Shown in pieces: positions 20,131-29,152 of a DNA stretch of 64,000 nt. Under the pieces are notes generated by a model, which saw only the letters and a program-made list of their open reading frames with translations, had not been told where the DNA came from and ran no database searches. The translations under genes were made by a program, and so were the position numbers. The stretch's first letter is position 1. Each line of letters begins with the position of its first letter. This DNA is from Vibrio barjaei (lineage in GTDB: Bacteria; Pseudomonadota; Gammaproteobacteria; Enterobacterales; Vibrionaceae), in assembly GCF_001639065.2 (NCBI RefSeq), contig NZ_LQXO02000008.1, positions 310 to 64,309 of the forward strand. The letters run 5' to 3'.

Positions 20131-20958
20131 CTATTTCTGAATGAGAATCTTATCCCAAGCCAGCGATTGGTCACCAATTACAATAAAGTTTGGATTTTCC
20201 AACGTCTCTCTTTGGTTGTAGGACAGTGGGCCTAATTCGGTGCTTAAGATGGCGCCGCCAGCTTCTTCGACAATGCATTGGGTTGCCGCGGTATCCCATT
20301 CACCTGTAGGGCCTAAGCGCAGGTAACAGTCCACTGCGCCTTCCGCCACTAAACACGCTTTTAATGCCGCAGAACCAAGAGGAACCAAATCATAGTTCCA
20401 CGCAGAGCTCATTCTTGCTGTAACACGATTGATATTTTGGCGGCGACTAATCGCAATCGCGATGGATTGATCTTGAGTATCATGTTTGAGGACATTAATT
20501 CTTAAGCTTTCATCCATGGATGGGATTTTCCAAGCCCCTTTATTCTCGTAGGCGTAGTAAGTCACACCTGACACGGGCGCATAGACGATTCCCATAATCG
20601 GCTTATGATTGTGAACTAGTGCAATAATCGTAGCGAAATCGCCACTGCGAGCAATGAATTCTTGAGTACCATCAAGCGGGTCAACAAGCCAATAGGTATC
20701 CCATTGCGAACGTTGTTCAAGGCTAATATCTGCTGCTTCTTCAGACAGTACAGGGATATCTGGTGTTAACTGACTGAGCTTTTCAACAATCAGCTTGTGA
20801 GCTGCGAGGTCGGCGGTGGTGACTGGAGTCTCATCTTCTTTGGTAAAAGCCTCATATTGCTTGTTTTCATAGATGTCTAATATGAGCTGCCCAGCAAGGC
20901 GAGCAATGCTGATGGCGTCGGGAATGAGGTGGGAGAAATCTTTATTCAGTGCCGTCAC
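20131..20958 (-). CDS. cysQ: 3'(2'),5'-bisphosphate nucleotidase
   Basis: A 275-residue member of the lithium-sensitive inositol-monophosphatase superfamily. It removes the 3'-phosphate of PAP made during sulfate assimilation. Metal-binding motifs are present: EEAAD, VDPLDGTQEF and EWDTAATQCI. It follows nudE with a one-base gap, so the two are co-translated. Confidence 0.95.
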   Translation of the reverse strand: MTALNKDFSHLIPDAISIARLAGQLILDIYENKQYEAFTKEDETPVTTADLAAHKLIVEKLSQLTPDIPVLSEEAADISLEQRSQWDTYWLVDPLDGTQEFIARSGDFATIIALVHNHKPIMGIVYAPVSGVTYYAYENKGAWKIPSMDESLRINVLKHDTQDQSIAIAISRRQNINRVTARMSSAWNYDLVPLGSAALKACLVAEGAVDCYLRLGPTGEWDTAATQCIVEEAGGAILSTELGPLSYNQRETLENPNFIVIGDQSLAWDKILIQK

Positions 20959-20959
20959 G

Positions 20960-21517
20960 TTATAGTCCTAGTTCTGACTTCATTCTTAACATCAGCAGTA
21001 ATGCGGTAATACTGCGCGCTTCGGAGAAATCCATATGAGACAGGAGCTCGTCTGCCTGAGCCAATGGCCATTTCACTATTTCTAAAGGCTCTGGTTCATC
21101 GCCTTCAAGCTGCTCAGGATATAGATCTTGAGCAACGAACAAGGTCATGCGACTTGAAAAATAAGACGGCGCTAAGATCACTTCTTTAAGCGGAGTTAGT
21201 TTATTTGCCCCAAAGCCGATTTCTTCTTTCAACTCTCGCACCGCTGCTTGCTCTGGTGACTCGCCAGGGTCGATAAGCCCTTTAGGAAAACCTAGCTCGT
21301 AACGCTCTGTGCCAGCGGCATACTCTCGTACCAATAAAATATCACCATGCTCTGTAATGGGAACCATCATGACCGCATTACGACCACTTGGTTTCATTCG
21401 CTCATAAGTGCGCTTGGTACCATTAGAAAACGCTAAGTCTAACGCCTCAATCTTAAATAGCCGAGATTCGGCAACGGTCTTTTGGGCTAAGATTTCAGGT
21501 CCTTTTTTGGACGGCAT
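20960..21517 (-). CDS. nudE: ADP compounds hydrolase NudE (Nudix)
   Basis: A 185-residue Nudix hydrolase of ADP-ribose, NADH and Ap3A. The Nudix box is intact: G-x5-E-x7-REL-x-EE-x-G around GLIDPGESPEQAAVREL and KEEIGF. SD AAGGAG precedes the ATG. First gene of nudE-cysQ; in E. coli nudE is also close to hslRO, so this part of the order is conserved. Confidence 0.93.
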   Translation of the reverse strand: MPSKKGPEILAQKTVAESRLFKIEALDLAFSNGTKRTYERMKPSGRNAVMMVPITEHGDILLVREYAAGTERYELGFPKGLIDPGESPEQAAVRELKEEIGFGANKLTPLKEVILAPSYFSSRMTLFVAQDLYPEQLEGDEPEPLEIVKWPLAQADELLSHMDFSEARSITALLLMLRMKSELGL

Positions 21518-21630
21518 GGCTTATCTCCTTAGCGTTGTTCCACGTAGTTGAGTGATGTGAGCCTGTGGAACAGAAATTATTGTATTGCTTAATATATATA
21601 GGAATTGATTCATCGCCAAATAGAACCATA

Positions 21631-21667
21631 AAAAAACAGAGCGCAAAGGTTTCCCTTGGCGCTCTGC
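21631..21667 (-). terminator. nfuA terminator
   Basis: Imperfect hairpin with outer arms CAGAGCGC / GCGCTCTG (21637-21666); on the minus strand it is followed by six T. Located about 40 bases beyond the nfuA stop. Confidence 0.8.
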
Positions 21668-21702
21668 TCGAACTTTATGGCCGTGTGAGGCGAAAAAGTC
21701 AC

Positions 21703-22290
21703 TTAGTAGTATGAGTGCTCGCCACGATCATGCTCGGTCATATCTCTAACCGCTGTGAGTTCACCAGAGAATTCTTGAAGAAGCTGTTTTTCAATACCTT
21801 CTTTCAGGGTCACGTCAACCATTGAGCAACCGTTACAACCACCACCAAACTGAACGATAGCAATGCCGTCTTCGGTAATTTCCATCAGACTAACGTGGCC
21901 ACCGTGACCAGCAAGCTGTGGGTTTACTTGAGTTTGGATCGCATACTCGACACGTTCCATCAATGGCGCATCGTCAGAAACTTTGCGCATTTTCGCGTTT
22001 GGTGCTTTTAACGTAAGCTGCGAACCCATTTTGTCAGTGACGAAGTCGATCTCAGCATCTTCAAGGAAGGGTAGAGATAGCTCATCAACATAAGCGGATA
22101 GGACTTCGTATTTAAATTCGGTGTCGTTTGACTCAATCGCTTCTGGTGGGCAATAAGACACACCGCATTCAGCGTTTTGAGTGCCTGGGTTAACGACAAA
22201 AACACGGATGTTCGTACCCTCTGGCTGTTGAGCCAGTAGTTTGGCAAAGTGGCTCTGCGCACTTTCTGTAATAGTAATTGGATTTGACAC
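21703..22290 (-). CDS. nfuA: Fe-S biogenesis protein NfuA
   Basis: A 195-residue Fe-S carrier delivering 4Fe-4S clusters to client enzymes. A degenerate A-type domain (N-terminal) is fused to an Nfu domain with the cluster-binding CxxC in [18 protein letters not shown] start at the GTG at 22290 ([11 protein letters not shown]), matching E. coli length; the 22 residues of open frame before it look like upstream DNA. In the neighbourhood of gntX/comF and bioH, as in E. coli. Confidence 0.94.
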   Translation of the reverse strand: MSNPITITESAQSHFAKLLAQQPEGTNIRVFVVNPGTQNAECGVSYCPPEAIESNDTEFKYEVLSAYVDELSLPFLEDAEIDFVTDKMGSQLTLKAPNAKMRKVSDDAPLMERVEYAIQTQVNPQLAGHGGHVSLMEITEDGIAIVQFGGGCNGCSMVDVTLKEGIEKQLLQEFSGELTAVRDMTEHDRGEHSYY

Positions 22291-22406
22291 GACGAATACC
22301 TGAGTATAGTTGTAGGTTATTACCGCTATTCTACTCCTGTCGTGAGTAGATGCCAAAATTATTTGTCTGTATTGTGTGCAACTTGAGGTTGCAGTGGTTT
22401 ACCAAC

Positions 22407-23087
22407 TCATTTTGGCGTGCGGCACAAGCAGTAAATATCGATTTTTTCGACCCCTACATCAAGCAATAATTCGCTTAAATGTCTGACAGTTGCGCCAGTT
22501 GTGACCACATCATCAATTATCGCAACGTGACTTGCTTTCGGTCGCTGACGTAATGAAAACGCTTGTCGAACATTACGCAGTCGTGCGGTTTTATCTAAGG
22601 TTTTTTGCATTGGGGATCGAGCGTGTTTGAGAAATACATCGGGCATGAGTTGAGTTTGAGGAGCGGACTTGGCTATCTCGTTAGCGAGCACTTCACTAAG
22701 GTTAAATCCCCTTAATAGATATTGATGCCAGCTCATTGGTACCGTGACCACCATGGGAGCGGGGTGAAGAATCAAATCGCTGAGCATTTGAGCTAAAGGA
22801 GGAAGTAGCCAATAGCGTTTCTGCCGCTTTATCTGCTGGATGAGCGTTGAAAGTGGGTATTGGTAGTCACCCAAACAGTACATTTGATGCCATGGAGGCG
22901 GTGATTTTAGGCACTGGCCACACTTATCGGCCTGTGTCTCTAACTGTAAACCGCAGCAACGGCAGCGTTTAATGTGTAACGCCATTTGTCGATGACAATG
23001 TGGGCACCATAAATGGTGCCCCATGGTTGAGTCGATACGCAAACCACATAGATGACACAGCGAGGGTATTGGAAGTGACAGTTTCAT
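22407..23087 (-). CDS. ComF/GntX-family phosphoribosyltransferase-like protein
   Basis: A 226-residue protein. The N-terminus carries several CxxC pairs (CHLCG, CPHCH, CRCCG, CGQC), likely zinc sites. The C-terminal PRT-like domain has the PRPP-binding motif VAIIDDVVTTGATVRHL. Homologues are ComF (DNA uptake in transformation) and E. coli GntX, needed to use DNA as nutrient. Vibrios are naturally transformable on chitin, so a role in DNA uptake is plausible. Divergent from bioH with an 82-base shared promoter region. Confidence 0.88.
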   Translation of the reverse strand: MKLSLPIPSLCHLCGLRIDSTMGHHLWCPHCHRQMALHIKRCRCCGLQLETQADKCGQCLKSPPPWHQMYCLGDYQYPLSTLIQQIKRQKRYWLLPPLAQMLSDLILHPAPMVVTVPMSWHQYLLRGFNLSEVLANEIAKSAPQTQLMPDVFLKHARSPMQKTLDKTARLRNVRQAFSLRQRPKASHVAIIDDVVTTGATVRHLSELLLDVGVEKIDIYCLCRTPK

Positions 23088-23169
23088 TGGTCTAATTTGA
23101 CGTTTGAGAATATCTGTTTAGCATGAAGCAAAACAACCCCAACATAGTATGAATTCGGTAGGAGATAAC

Positions 23170-23940
23170 GTGAGCTCAGCATCAAAAGTACATTGGCATT
23201 CTGAAGGTCAGGGACCCGATATCGTTTTGCTTCATGGTTGGGGCATGAATGGCGCGGTATGGTCAAAGTGCAGTGCCGAACTGGCTCAGTCTTTCACCGT
23301 GCATAGCGTTGATTTACCCGGTTATGGTTTCAGTCATGATGTTGAGTATCAGTCCCTTGAGCAGTTTTGTGAGTTGTTACTGGCGGATGCTCCCGACAAG
23401 GCCATTTGGTTGGGGTGGTCTTTAGGCGGGTTGGTGGCGACTCATATAGCTCATTATTATCCGCAAAGAATCTCGCAGTTAGTGACGTTAGCAAGCTCGC
23501 CCAAGTTCTCTGAAGGTGAACAGTGGCGCGGGATTAAAAAGGATGTATTGGCTGCGTTTACTGAACAGCTAACAGAAAATTTCAAGCTAACCATTGAACG
23601 ATTTATGGCACTGCAAGCCATGGGCAGCCCAAGCGCTCGTCAAGATGTGAAACAACTAAAAGAAGCGGTGTTATCACGGCCTATGCCTTCTCAAAAAGCA
23701 TTGATGCTGGGGCTGAATTGGTTGGATTCCCTCGATCTGCGCCAACAGTTGGGAGAACTATCGATGCCAGTTCACCGTTGGTATGGTCGATTAGATGGTT
23801 TAGTGCCAGTGCGCGTTGCAAAACAGCTAGATGGACTCACATCCGGTCATCAATCACATGTATTTAAGGATTCTTCGCACGCTCCGTTTATTACCGAGCA
23901 AAGCAGTTTTATCGATAAGGTACAGGCGTTAGTTCGCTGA
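23170..23940 (+). CDS. bioH: Pimeloyl-ACP methyl ester carboxylesterase
   Basis: A 256-residue alpha/beta hydrolase that releases pimeloyl-ACP for biotin synthesis. The nucleophile elbow GWSLGG places the serine at residue 84; other landmarks are LLHGWGMNGAVW, the late GRLDGLVP (Asp) and SSHAPF (His). I choose GTG at 23170, with TAGGAG five bases upstream, over the ATG at 23149, which has no ribosome-binding site; this also gives the E. coli length. Biotin made here is used by AccB, encoded 23 kb away. Confidence 0.93.
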   Translation: MSSASKVHWHSEGQGPDIVLLHGWGMNGAVWSKCSAELAQSFTVHSVDLPGYGFSHDVEYQSLEQFCELLLADAPDKAIWLGWSLGGLVATHIAHYYPQRISQLVTLASSPKFSEGEQWRGIKKDVLAAFTEQLTENFKLTIERFMALQAMGSPSARQDVKQLKEAVLSRPMPSQKALMLGLNWLDSLDLRQQLGELSMPVHRWYGRLDGLVPVRVAKQLDGLTSGHQSHVFKDSSHAPFITEQSSFIDKVQALVR

Positions 23941-23968
23941 TATTTGCAGGATTTTTACACAAAATCGG

Positions 23969-23995
23969 TAAAGCTTTATGCATTTTGTCCGATAC
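23969..23995 (+). promoter_or_regulatory. Candidate sigma-28 (FliA) promoter
   Basis: TAAAGCTT (23969-23976), exactly 11 bases, then TCCGATAC (23988-23995), compared with the FliA consensus TAAAGTTT-N11-GCCGATAA. It lies in the 149-base gap after bioH, with an implied 5' leader of roughly 85 bases to the next start codon. Confidence 0.5.
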
Positions 23996-24089
23996 TGTAT
24001 TGAGATGATTGACGATAATTCAATCAGCGAAAGATAAGGCTAAGTGTAGAGGTATTGGCTGTAATCACTCATTACAGAGGAGAGTGACC

Positions 24090-24539
24090 ATGATCGTGTC
24101 ACCCAACAGTGTAAGTGCCCCGGTTATTGCACCGTCCGTGAATCCGCAGACAGAGCAAGTGGCTCGTGACAATAAAGTGAGAGAGCCGATCATTGCTCCC
24201 GTGGAACTGGCGAGAACCAATGCTGAACGACGCATCAACGAAGATGAAAAGCGCCGTAAGCGCAGCGCCTGGGATCCTGCTGAGCACCCTGAGTATGAAA
24301 CGGAAGAAGAGGATTCTCAGCCGCATAATCCGGTAGAAAATTGGTTTCGGTTATTGTCGCTTAATACCTATAGTCATTCGCAAGGGAAAGGCTATGCCAT
24401 GCGCTTTCGTTTGCCGAAGAAAATAGTTGATGCAGCGATACTCGAAGGGAAGATGGCCAAACGTCGCACCGTGATTCGTTATCATTACGGCCATGCAGTA
24501 GCGCCTAATACACCATCTGATATTCTTGCGGTTACTTAA
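24090..24539 (+). CDS. Unknown protein, disordered N-terminus
   Basis: A 149-residue protein I do not recognise. No signal peptide or membrane segment. Roughly the first 90 residues are Pro/Ala/Val-rich and then highly charged (NAERRINEDEKRRKRSAWD, followed by an acidic YETEEEDSQ), so probably disordered. The last ~55 residues look folded (NWFRLLSLNTYSHSQGKGY, RFRLPKKIVDAAI). I start at the ATG at 24090, with GAGGAGAG upstream, rather than the open frame 81 bases earlier. Its own terminator follows, and a sigma-28-like promoter precedes it, so it may be expressed with the flagellar class. Function unknown. Confidence 0.8.
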   Translation: MIVSPNSVSAPVIAPSVNPQTEQVARDNKVREPIIAPVELARTNAERRINEDEKRRKRSAWDPAEHPEYETEEEDSQPHNPVENWFRLLSLNTYSHSQGKGYAMRFRLPKKIVDAAILEGKMAKRRTVIRYHYGHAVAPNTPSDILAVT

Positions 24540-24564
24540 TTGAACGGTTCGATATGACGTGAAT

Positions 24565-24594
24565 CAAAAAGAGCACCCTAAGGTGCTCTTTTGT
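24565..24594. terminator. Bidirectional terminator
   Basis: Arms AAAAGAGCACC / GGTGCTCTTTT (24567-24577 and 24582-24592) with loop CTAA. Serves the unknown plus-strand gene and minus-strand tex. Confidence 0.87.
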
Positions 24595-24606
24595 TATTGA
24601 TAGAAA

Positions 24607-26928
24607 CTACTTTTTCGCCTTGGCAAACGCCGCTGCGAATGCGCCGCCCATAGCGCTATTACCGGATTCCTGACGAGGTTTGTGTTGACGTTGTCCGCCT
24701 CGAGGCTCTCTCGGCTTTTGAGATGAGCTGCGGCTAGTTCTGTTATCTTGTCCCGGTTCATCGTTTAAACGCATAGAAAGGCCGATGCGCTTACGGGCCG
24801 CATCCACTTCCATCACCTTAACTTTAACGATATCACCTGCTTTAACTACTTCGCGAGGGTCGGCGACAAACTTATCCGTTAGGGCCGAAATATGTACCAA
24901 TCCATCCTGATGCACACCAATATCCACAAAGGCACCAAAGTTAGCGACGTTAGACACCACACCTTCTAGCACCATACCCGGTTCTAAATCGGAGATCTTG
25001 TTGACCCCTTCGGCAAAGGTTGCGGTCTTAAACTCAGGTCGAGGGTCACGGCCTGGCTTATCCAGTTCGCGGATAATATCAGTGACGGTTGGCAAACCAA
25101 ATGTCTCGTCGGTGTAATCAATGGCGTTAATGGACTTCAAAAAGCTGCTATCACCGATAATCGTTTGCACTTTACGGCCAGTTTTCTCAGCAATTGTTTT
25201 GACCACTGGATACGCTTCAGGGTGTACCGAAGATGCATCAAGAGGGTTTTTGCCATTCATAATGCGAAGGAAACCTGCGCACTGCTCAAAAGCTTTAGGA
25301 CCTAAACGGGCGACTTTCTTCAAGGTTGTACGGGCTTCGAAGCGGCCATTTTCATCACGATAGTCGACAATGTTTTGCGCCAGTGTTGATGAAAGTCCTG
25401 CCACTCGAGTGAGTAGCGCAGCTGAGGCCGTATTTACATCAACCCCAACTGCGTTTACGCAATCTTCGACGACGGCATCTAGGCGTTTAGCCAGCATGGT
25501 TTGACTTACATCGTGCTGATATTGACCAACACCAATAGACTTAGGGTCGATTTTCACGAGTTCAGCCAGTGGGTCTTGCAGTCGGCGTGCAATAGAGACG
25601 GCACCACGTAGTGACACGTCCATATTGGGGAACTCTTTGGCAGCAAGTTCAGAGGCTGAGTACACTGAAGCACCAGCTTCGCTGACGATAATTTTCTGAA
25701 CTTTAAGATTACCACGTTTAATCACATCGGCAGCAAAGCTGTCTGTCTCACGTGAGGCAGTACCGTTACCAATCGCGATTAGGTCGACATTGTATTGACG
25801 CACTAACTGCTCAATGACCTGTGCTGACTTATCGTACTGCTTTTGCGGTGGATGAGGGTAGATCGTCTCTGTTGTTAACACTTTTCCTGTAGTGTCGACG
25901 ACGGCAACTTTACAGCCTGTTCTCAAACCAGGGTCTAGACCTAGGGTTGCTCTTGGACCAGCTGGGGCGGCCATCAGAAGGTCTTTCAAGTTTGTGGCGA
26001 ACACGGTAATGGCATCGACTTCAGAGCGTTCTTTGAGCGCGCCCATCAGTTCGGTTTCCATGTGCATTGATACTTTGATGCGCCATGCCCAACTGATGAC
26101 TTGTTTGCGCCAAGCATCCGCCGGCGCTTGGCTTAGATGAACACCATAATGTTCTGCAATGATGGTTTCACAGTGAGACTCTCGCGCGTTTTCCTGATTA
26201 GCTGGATCGGCGTTGAGGGATAATTGCAAGAAGCCTTCATTGCGACCACGAAGCATGGCCAGTGCACGGTGCGACGGAACTTTGCTGATGGCTTCATCGT
26301 GTTCAAAATAGTCTTTGAACTTCTCGCCTTCGTGTTCCTTGCCTTGGATCACACGAGCACTAAGTTCCGCGTTACGATTTAGGTAGTGACGAATTTTCTC
26401 TAATAGGTCGGCATCTTCAGCGATTCGTTCCATGATTATAGCGCGTGCACCATCAAGAGCGGCTTTGCTATCTGCGACACCTTTTGACTCATCAACGTAC
26501 TGTTGGGAAGCGTCTTCCGGAGTATGACTTGGTTGATTCCAAAGCAGATCCGCAAGTGGCTCTAGTCCTGCTTCAATGGCAATCTGCCCTTTAGTCCGAC
26601 GTTTTGGCTTATATGGTAGATACAGATCTTCAAGACGTGTTTTGTTGTCGGCGTTTTCGATTTCAGCGCGTAATTCGGCACTGAGTTTGCCCTGCTCATC
26701 AATGGATTTCAGAATTGTCTGACGTCTTTCGTCCAATTCTCTCAGATAACTAAGGCGAGAATCCAAAGTACGTAATTGGGTATCGTCAAGCCCGCCTGTT
26801 ACCTCTTTTCGGTAACGTGCAATAAAGGGTACGGTGTTGCCGTCATCAATCAAAGTGACAGCAGCTTCAACTTGCTTAGTGCTGACGCTCAGCTCTTTAG
26901 CAATCAGTTGACAGATAGCTTGGCTCAT
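24607..26928 (-). CDS. tex: Tex family RNA-binding transcription accessory protein
   Basis: A 773-residue cytoplasmic protein (E. coli YhgF length). Domains in order: N-terminal helical Tex region, YqgF-like RNase H fold ([16 protein letters not shown]), helix-hairpin-helix repeats ([36 protein letters not shown] region), and an S1 RNA-binding domain ([20 protein letters not shown]). A basic Arg/Gln/Gly-rich C-terminal tail follows. The frame is open 29 codons further upstream, but [12 protein letters not shown] at 26928 is the family start. The role is in transcription, with toxin gene expression affected in pathogens. Confidence 0.95.
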   Translation of the reverse strand: MSQAICQLIAKELSVSTKQVEAAVTLIDDGNTVPFIARYRKEVTGGLDDTQLRTLDSRLSYLRELDERRQTILKSIDEQGKLSAELRAEIENADNKTRLEDLYLPYKPKRRTKGQIAIEAGLEPLADLLWNQPSHTPEDASQQYVDESKGVADSKAALDGARAIIMERIAEDADLLEKIRHYLNRNAELSARVIQGKEHEGEKFKDYFEHDEAISKVPSHRALAMLRGRNEGFLQLSLNADPANQENARESHCETIIAEHYGVHLSQAPADAWRKQVISWAWRIKVSMHMETELMGALKERSEVDAITVFATNLKDLLMAAPAGPRATLGLDPGLRTGCKVAVVDTTGKVLTTETIYPHPPQKQYDKSAQVIEQLVRQYNVDLIAIGNGTASRETDSFAADVIKRGNLKVQKIIVSEAGASVYSASELAAKEFPNMDVSLRGAVSIARRLQDPLAELVKIDPKSIGVGQYQHDVSQTMLAKRLDAVVEDCVNAVGVDVNTASAALLTRVAGLSSTLAQNIVDYRDENGRFEARTTLKKVARLGPKAFEQCAGFLRIMNGKNPLDASSVHPEAYPVVKTIAEKTGRKVQTIIGDSSFLKSINAIDYTDETFGLPTVTDIIRELDKPGRDPRPEFKTATFAEGVNKISDLEPGMVLEGVVSNVANFGAFVDIGVHQDGLVHISALTDKFVADPREVVKAGDIVKVKVMEVDAARKRIGLSMRLNDEPGQDNRTSRSSSQKPREPRGGQRQHKPRQESGNSAMGGAFAAAFAKAKK

Positions 26929-27201
26929 CCGTGTATTCTCTTGTTGTGTGTTAGGGAAAGGACGGTCCTTTCTTCGATATCTATAGGATATAAGGGCTTG
27001 AGCTAAGTTTTGCAATTGCTCGGTTATTTTTCTCTATCACTTAGCCGTGAAACACCTCAGTAATTTGCTAATTTATTGATAATCGCGTGGATATTCCGTT
27101 AATTTTCTGTAAAGTTAAAGATAGTTGGCAATGAATTACAGTGGCCGTTGTCTCAAGACAAACGGGGTATTAAAAGTCGGTCAATGAATGGATGTATTAA
27201 A

Positions 27202-29091
27202 ATGAATAGAACAGCAACTAAGTTGGCGTTAATTCTCGCCTCTATGACCAGTGGGTGGGCTATGGCTGCACCAGATCTCTCTACTACTCAAGCACCTGTA
27301 CTTTCTATCGAAGATAAACTCGTCTTAGGTCGCGTTGAGAGTGTGTACTATCAAGACATTAAAGCACTTGAAGGTATCCCTTTTGTTGGCAAGATTGACA
27401 CCGGTGCTGACACCACGTCGATGCACGCTGAAGATATCCATGTCACCAGTGACAACCCAAAGTACCAAGGGTTAACTGATGAGAAGCTGTTGCAGACCAT
27501 CGTAGATGAGTACGGCGGCTCTGCCAGTGACTGGTGGTTAGAAGAATTTGATAATGAAGAACGAAACTTCGGTGGGATGGTGACTTTTACGCTCCGTCAC
27601 CCTTACACAGGAGAGAAAATCACTATGGAGCGACCTTTGACGCGCACCAGTGTGATTCGTAGCCGAACCAGTGCGACACCTATCTATCGCCCTGTGATTA
27701 CCCTGCCGCTGACAATTGCAGGTAAAACAGTAGAAACCGAAGTGAACTTAACTGATCGAAGTGGTTTTAGTGCCCCTATCTTAATTGGTAAAACGTTCTT
27801 AGCTGACAACGCTTGGGTCATGGCGGGTTACGACTATTTGCAAGAACAGAAAGACGCTCAAGTTATTGGCCGTCGTGAGTCGGGTGAAGTTGATGGTGTG
27901 CCCGTCGATGTGAGCCTATCTTTGCAAAATAACTACAGCATTCTTAATGCGCAGAATATCGAAGTAAATAAAAAAGATAACAGCGTGAGTTTTGACTTGG
28001 CGGGTAAAGAAAACGCGAAAAAGCGCGTGACGTATCCACTGGTGAAAATGCTCTCTGTCAGTGGCAATGAATACCCAGTTATTTTTGTGCCGTTCAAAGG
28101 TGGTAAAGACTTTGAGCAGACGATTCAGGTTTATTTAAAAGATCGCTCTAAATACAGTACTCAGCTTCGGTTAGGCTTAGATACACTTAGTAAAAATTTT
28201 ATTGTCGATACGGGTGCCAAAGATAAGCTGGACAAGAAGAAGCAAAGCTTTGAGTCTCGCATGAAGAATAAACCGCTGGTGGTTTCACCTGTGGAAAGTC
28301 TGATTCTTGATGGCTACCAGTTAAACGCTGAACCTTCTTTTGCGGTTAGCACGCCACTATTAAAAGTCGCTAGCTTTGAAATGATTGAAGCTAAAGGTCG
28401 TGACAAAGTCGAGTACTACTTATCGAACGACCAAGGTAACGAAGAAAAAATCCGCAAGACCATTCTTCGTAAAATTAAAGTGGGTGACACAGTGCGTCCG
28501 GTTGTCGACGGGGAGTTCATCGTTGGCGATAGAGAAGTGACGGTTGAATTTGCGTTGGAAGCTCTGGATAGTGATGAAGGTGAAGAGCCTTATTTCATCA
28601 TTGGTAAGAAAGCGACGAAAGCTGGTGTATTGGTGAATACTCGAAGCGAAAATCTGCTGGATGCCTACCCCATCTTCACCGCAGGTCATATTGAGAATGC
28701 AACGGTAGAAGGTTTACAGTTCCCTGTGAAGCTTGATACCGGCGCTGATGTTAGCTCAATGAATGCGTTGGATATTAAACAGTTCAAGAAAGACGGTAAA
28801 GACATGGTGACCTTCACTTATGCCAATGATATGGGGATGAAACAAGAATTCACCCGTGAAGTGGTGGATGTGATGCGCATTAAAGCGAAGGCGGGTGAGA
28901 AAGCCAATGTACGCCCAGTGGTTGAAATGCGAGTGAAACTTGGCGATGTCGAGAAGACGGTCCGAGTCAACTTACAAGACCGCTCTCGTTTCCACTACAG
29001 TATGATTTTAGGGAAAAACTTCCTTAAGTATGGCGTGGTGGTCAGTAGTGATGAGAACTTCCTATTAGGAAATGATATTGGCAGTCACTAA
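27202..29091 (+). CDS. Secreted multi-domain retropepsin-like protein (RimB/'ATP-dependent zinc protease' family)
   Basis: A 629-residue protein with a Sec signal peptide (about residues 1-23, ending AMAA). The first and last units each hold an aspartic-protease motif: DTGADTTSM (Asp66) and DTGADVSSM (Asp512). Between them I see two further copies of the same fold pattern in which DTGAD is lost. All four copies end in a similar strand-turn: LIGKTFLADNAWV, LGLDTLSKNFIV, IIGKKATKAGVLV, LGKNFLKYGVVV. So it reads as four tandem units, two probably active. RimB-type retropepsins usually pair with RimK ATP-grasp ligases, but none is adjacent. The start at 27202 is chosen for the signal peptide; its ribosome-binding site is weak, and an ATG at 27184 is possible. 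Confidence 0.82.
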   Translation: MNRTATKLALILASMTSGWAMAAPDLSTTQAPVLSIEDKLVLGRVESVYYQDIKALEGIPFVGKIDTGADTTSMHAEDIHVTSDNPKYQGLTDEKLLQTIVDEYGGSASDWWLEEFDNEERNFGGMVTFTLRHPYTGEKITMERPLTRTSVIRSRTSATPIYRPVITLPLTIAGKTVETEVNLTDRSGFSAPILIGKTFLADNAWVMAGYDYLQEQKDAQVIGRRESGEVDGVPVDVSLSLQNNYSILNAQNIEVNKKDNSVSFDLAGKENAKKRVTYPLVKMLSVSGNEYPVIFVPFKGGKDFEQTIQVYLKDRSKYSTQLRLGLDTLSKNFIVDTGAKDKLDKKKQSFESRMKNKPLVVSPVESLILDGYQLNAEPSFAVSTPLLKVASFEMIEAKGRDKVEYYLSNDQGNEEKIRKTILRKIKVGDTVRPVVDGEFIVGDREVTVEFALEALDSDEGEEPYFIIGKKATKAGVLVNTRSENLLDAYPIFTAGHIENATVEGLQFPVKLDTGADVSSMNALDIKQFKKDGKDMVTFTYANDMGMKQEFTREVVDVMRIKAKAGEKANVRPVVEMRVKLGDVEKTVRVNLQDRSRFHYSMILGKNFLKYGVVVSSDENFLLGNDIGSH

Positions 29092-29108
29092 CTCAAACGT
29101 AAGCCAAT

Positions 29109-29147
29109 AAAAAACGGCAGCGTCTAGGCGCTGCCGTTTTATTTTTT
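29109..29147. terminator. Bidirectional terminator
   Basis: Twelve-bp perfect arms AAAACGGCAGCG / CGCTGCCGTTTT (29111-29122 and 29129-29140), A run left, T run right. Shared by the retropepsin-like gene and the convergent CNNM gene. Confidence 0.9.
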
Positions 29148-29152
29148 AGCGA

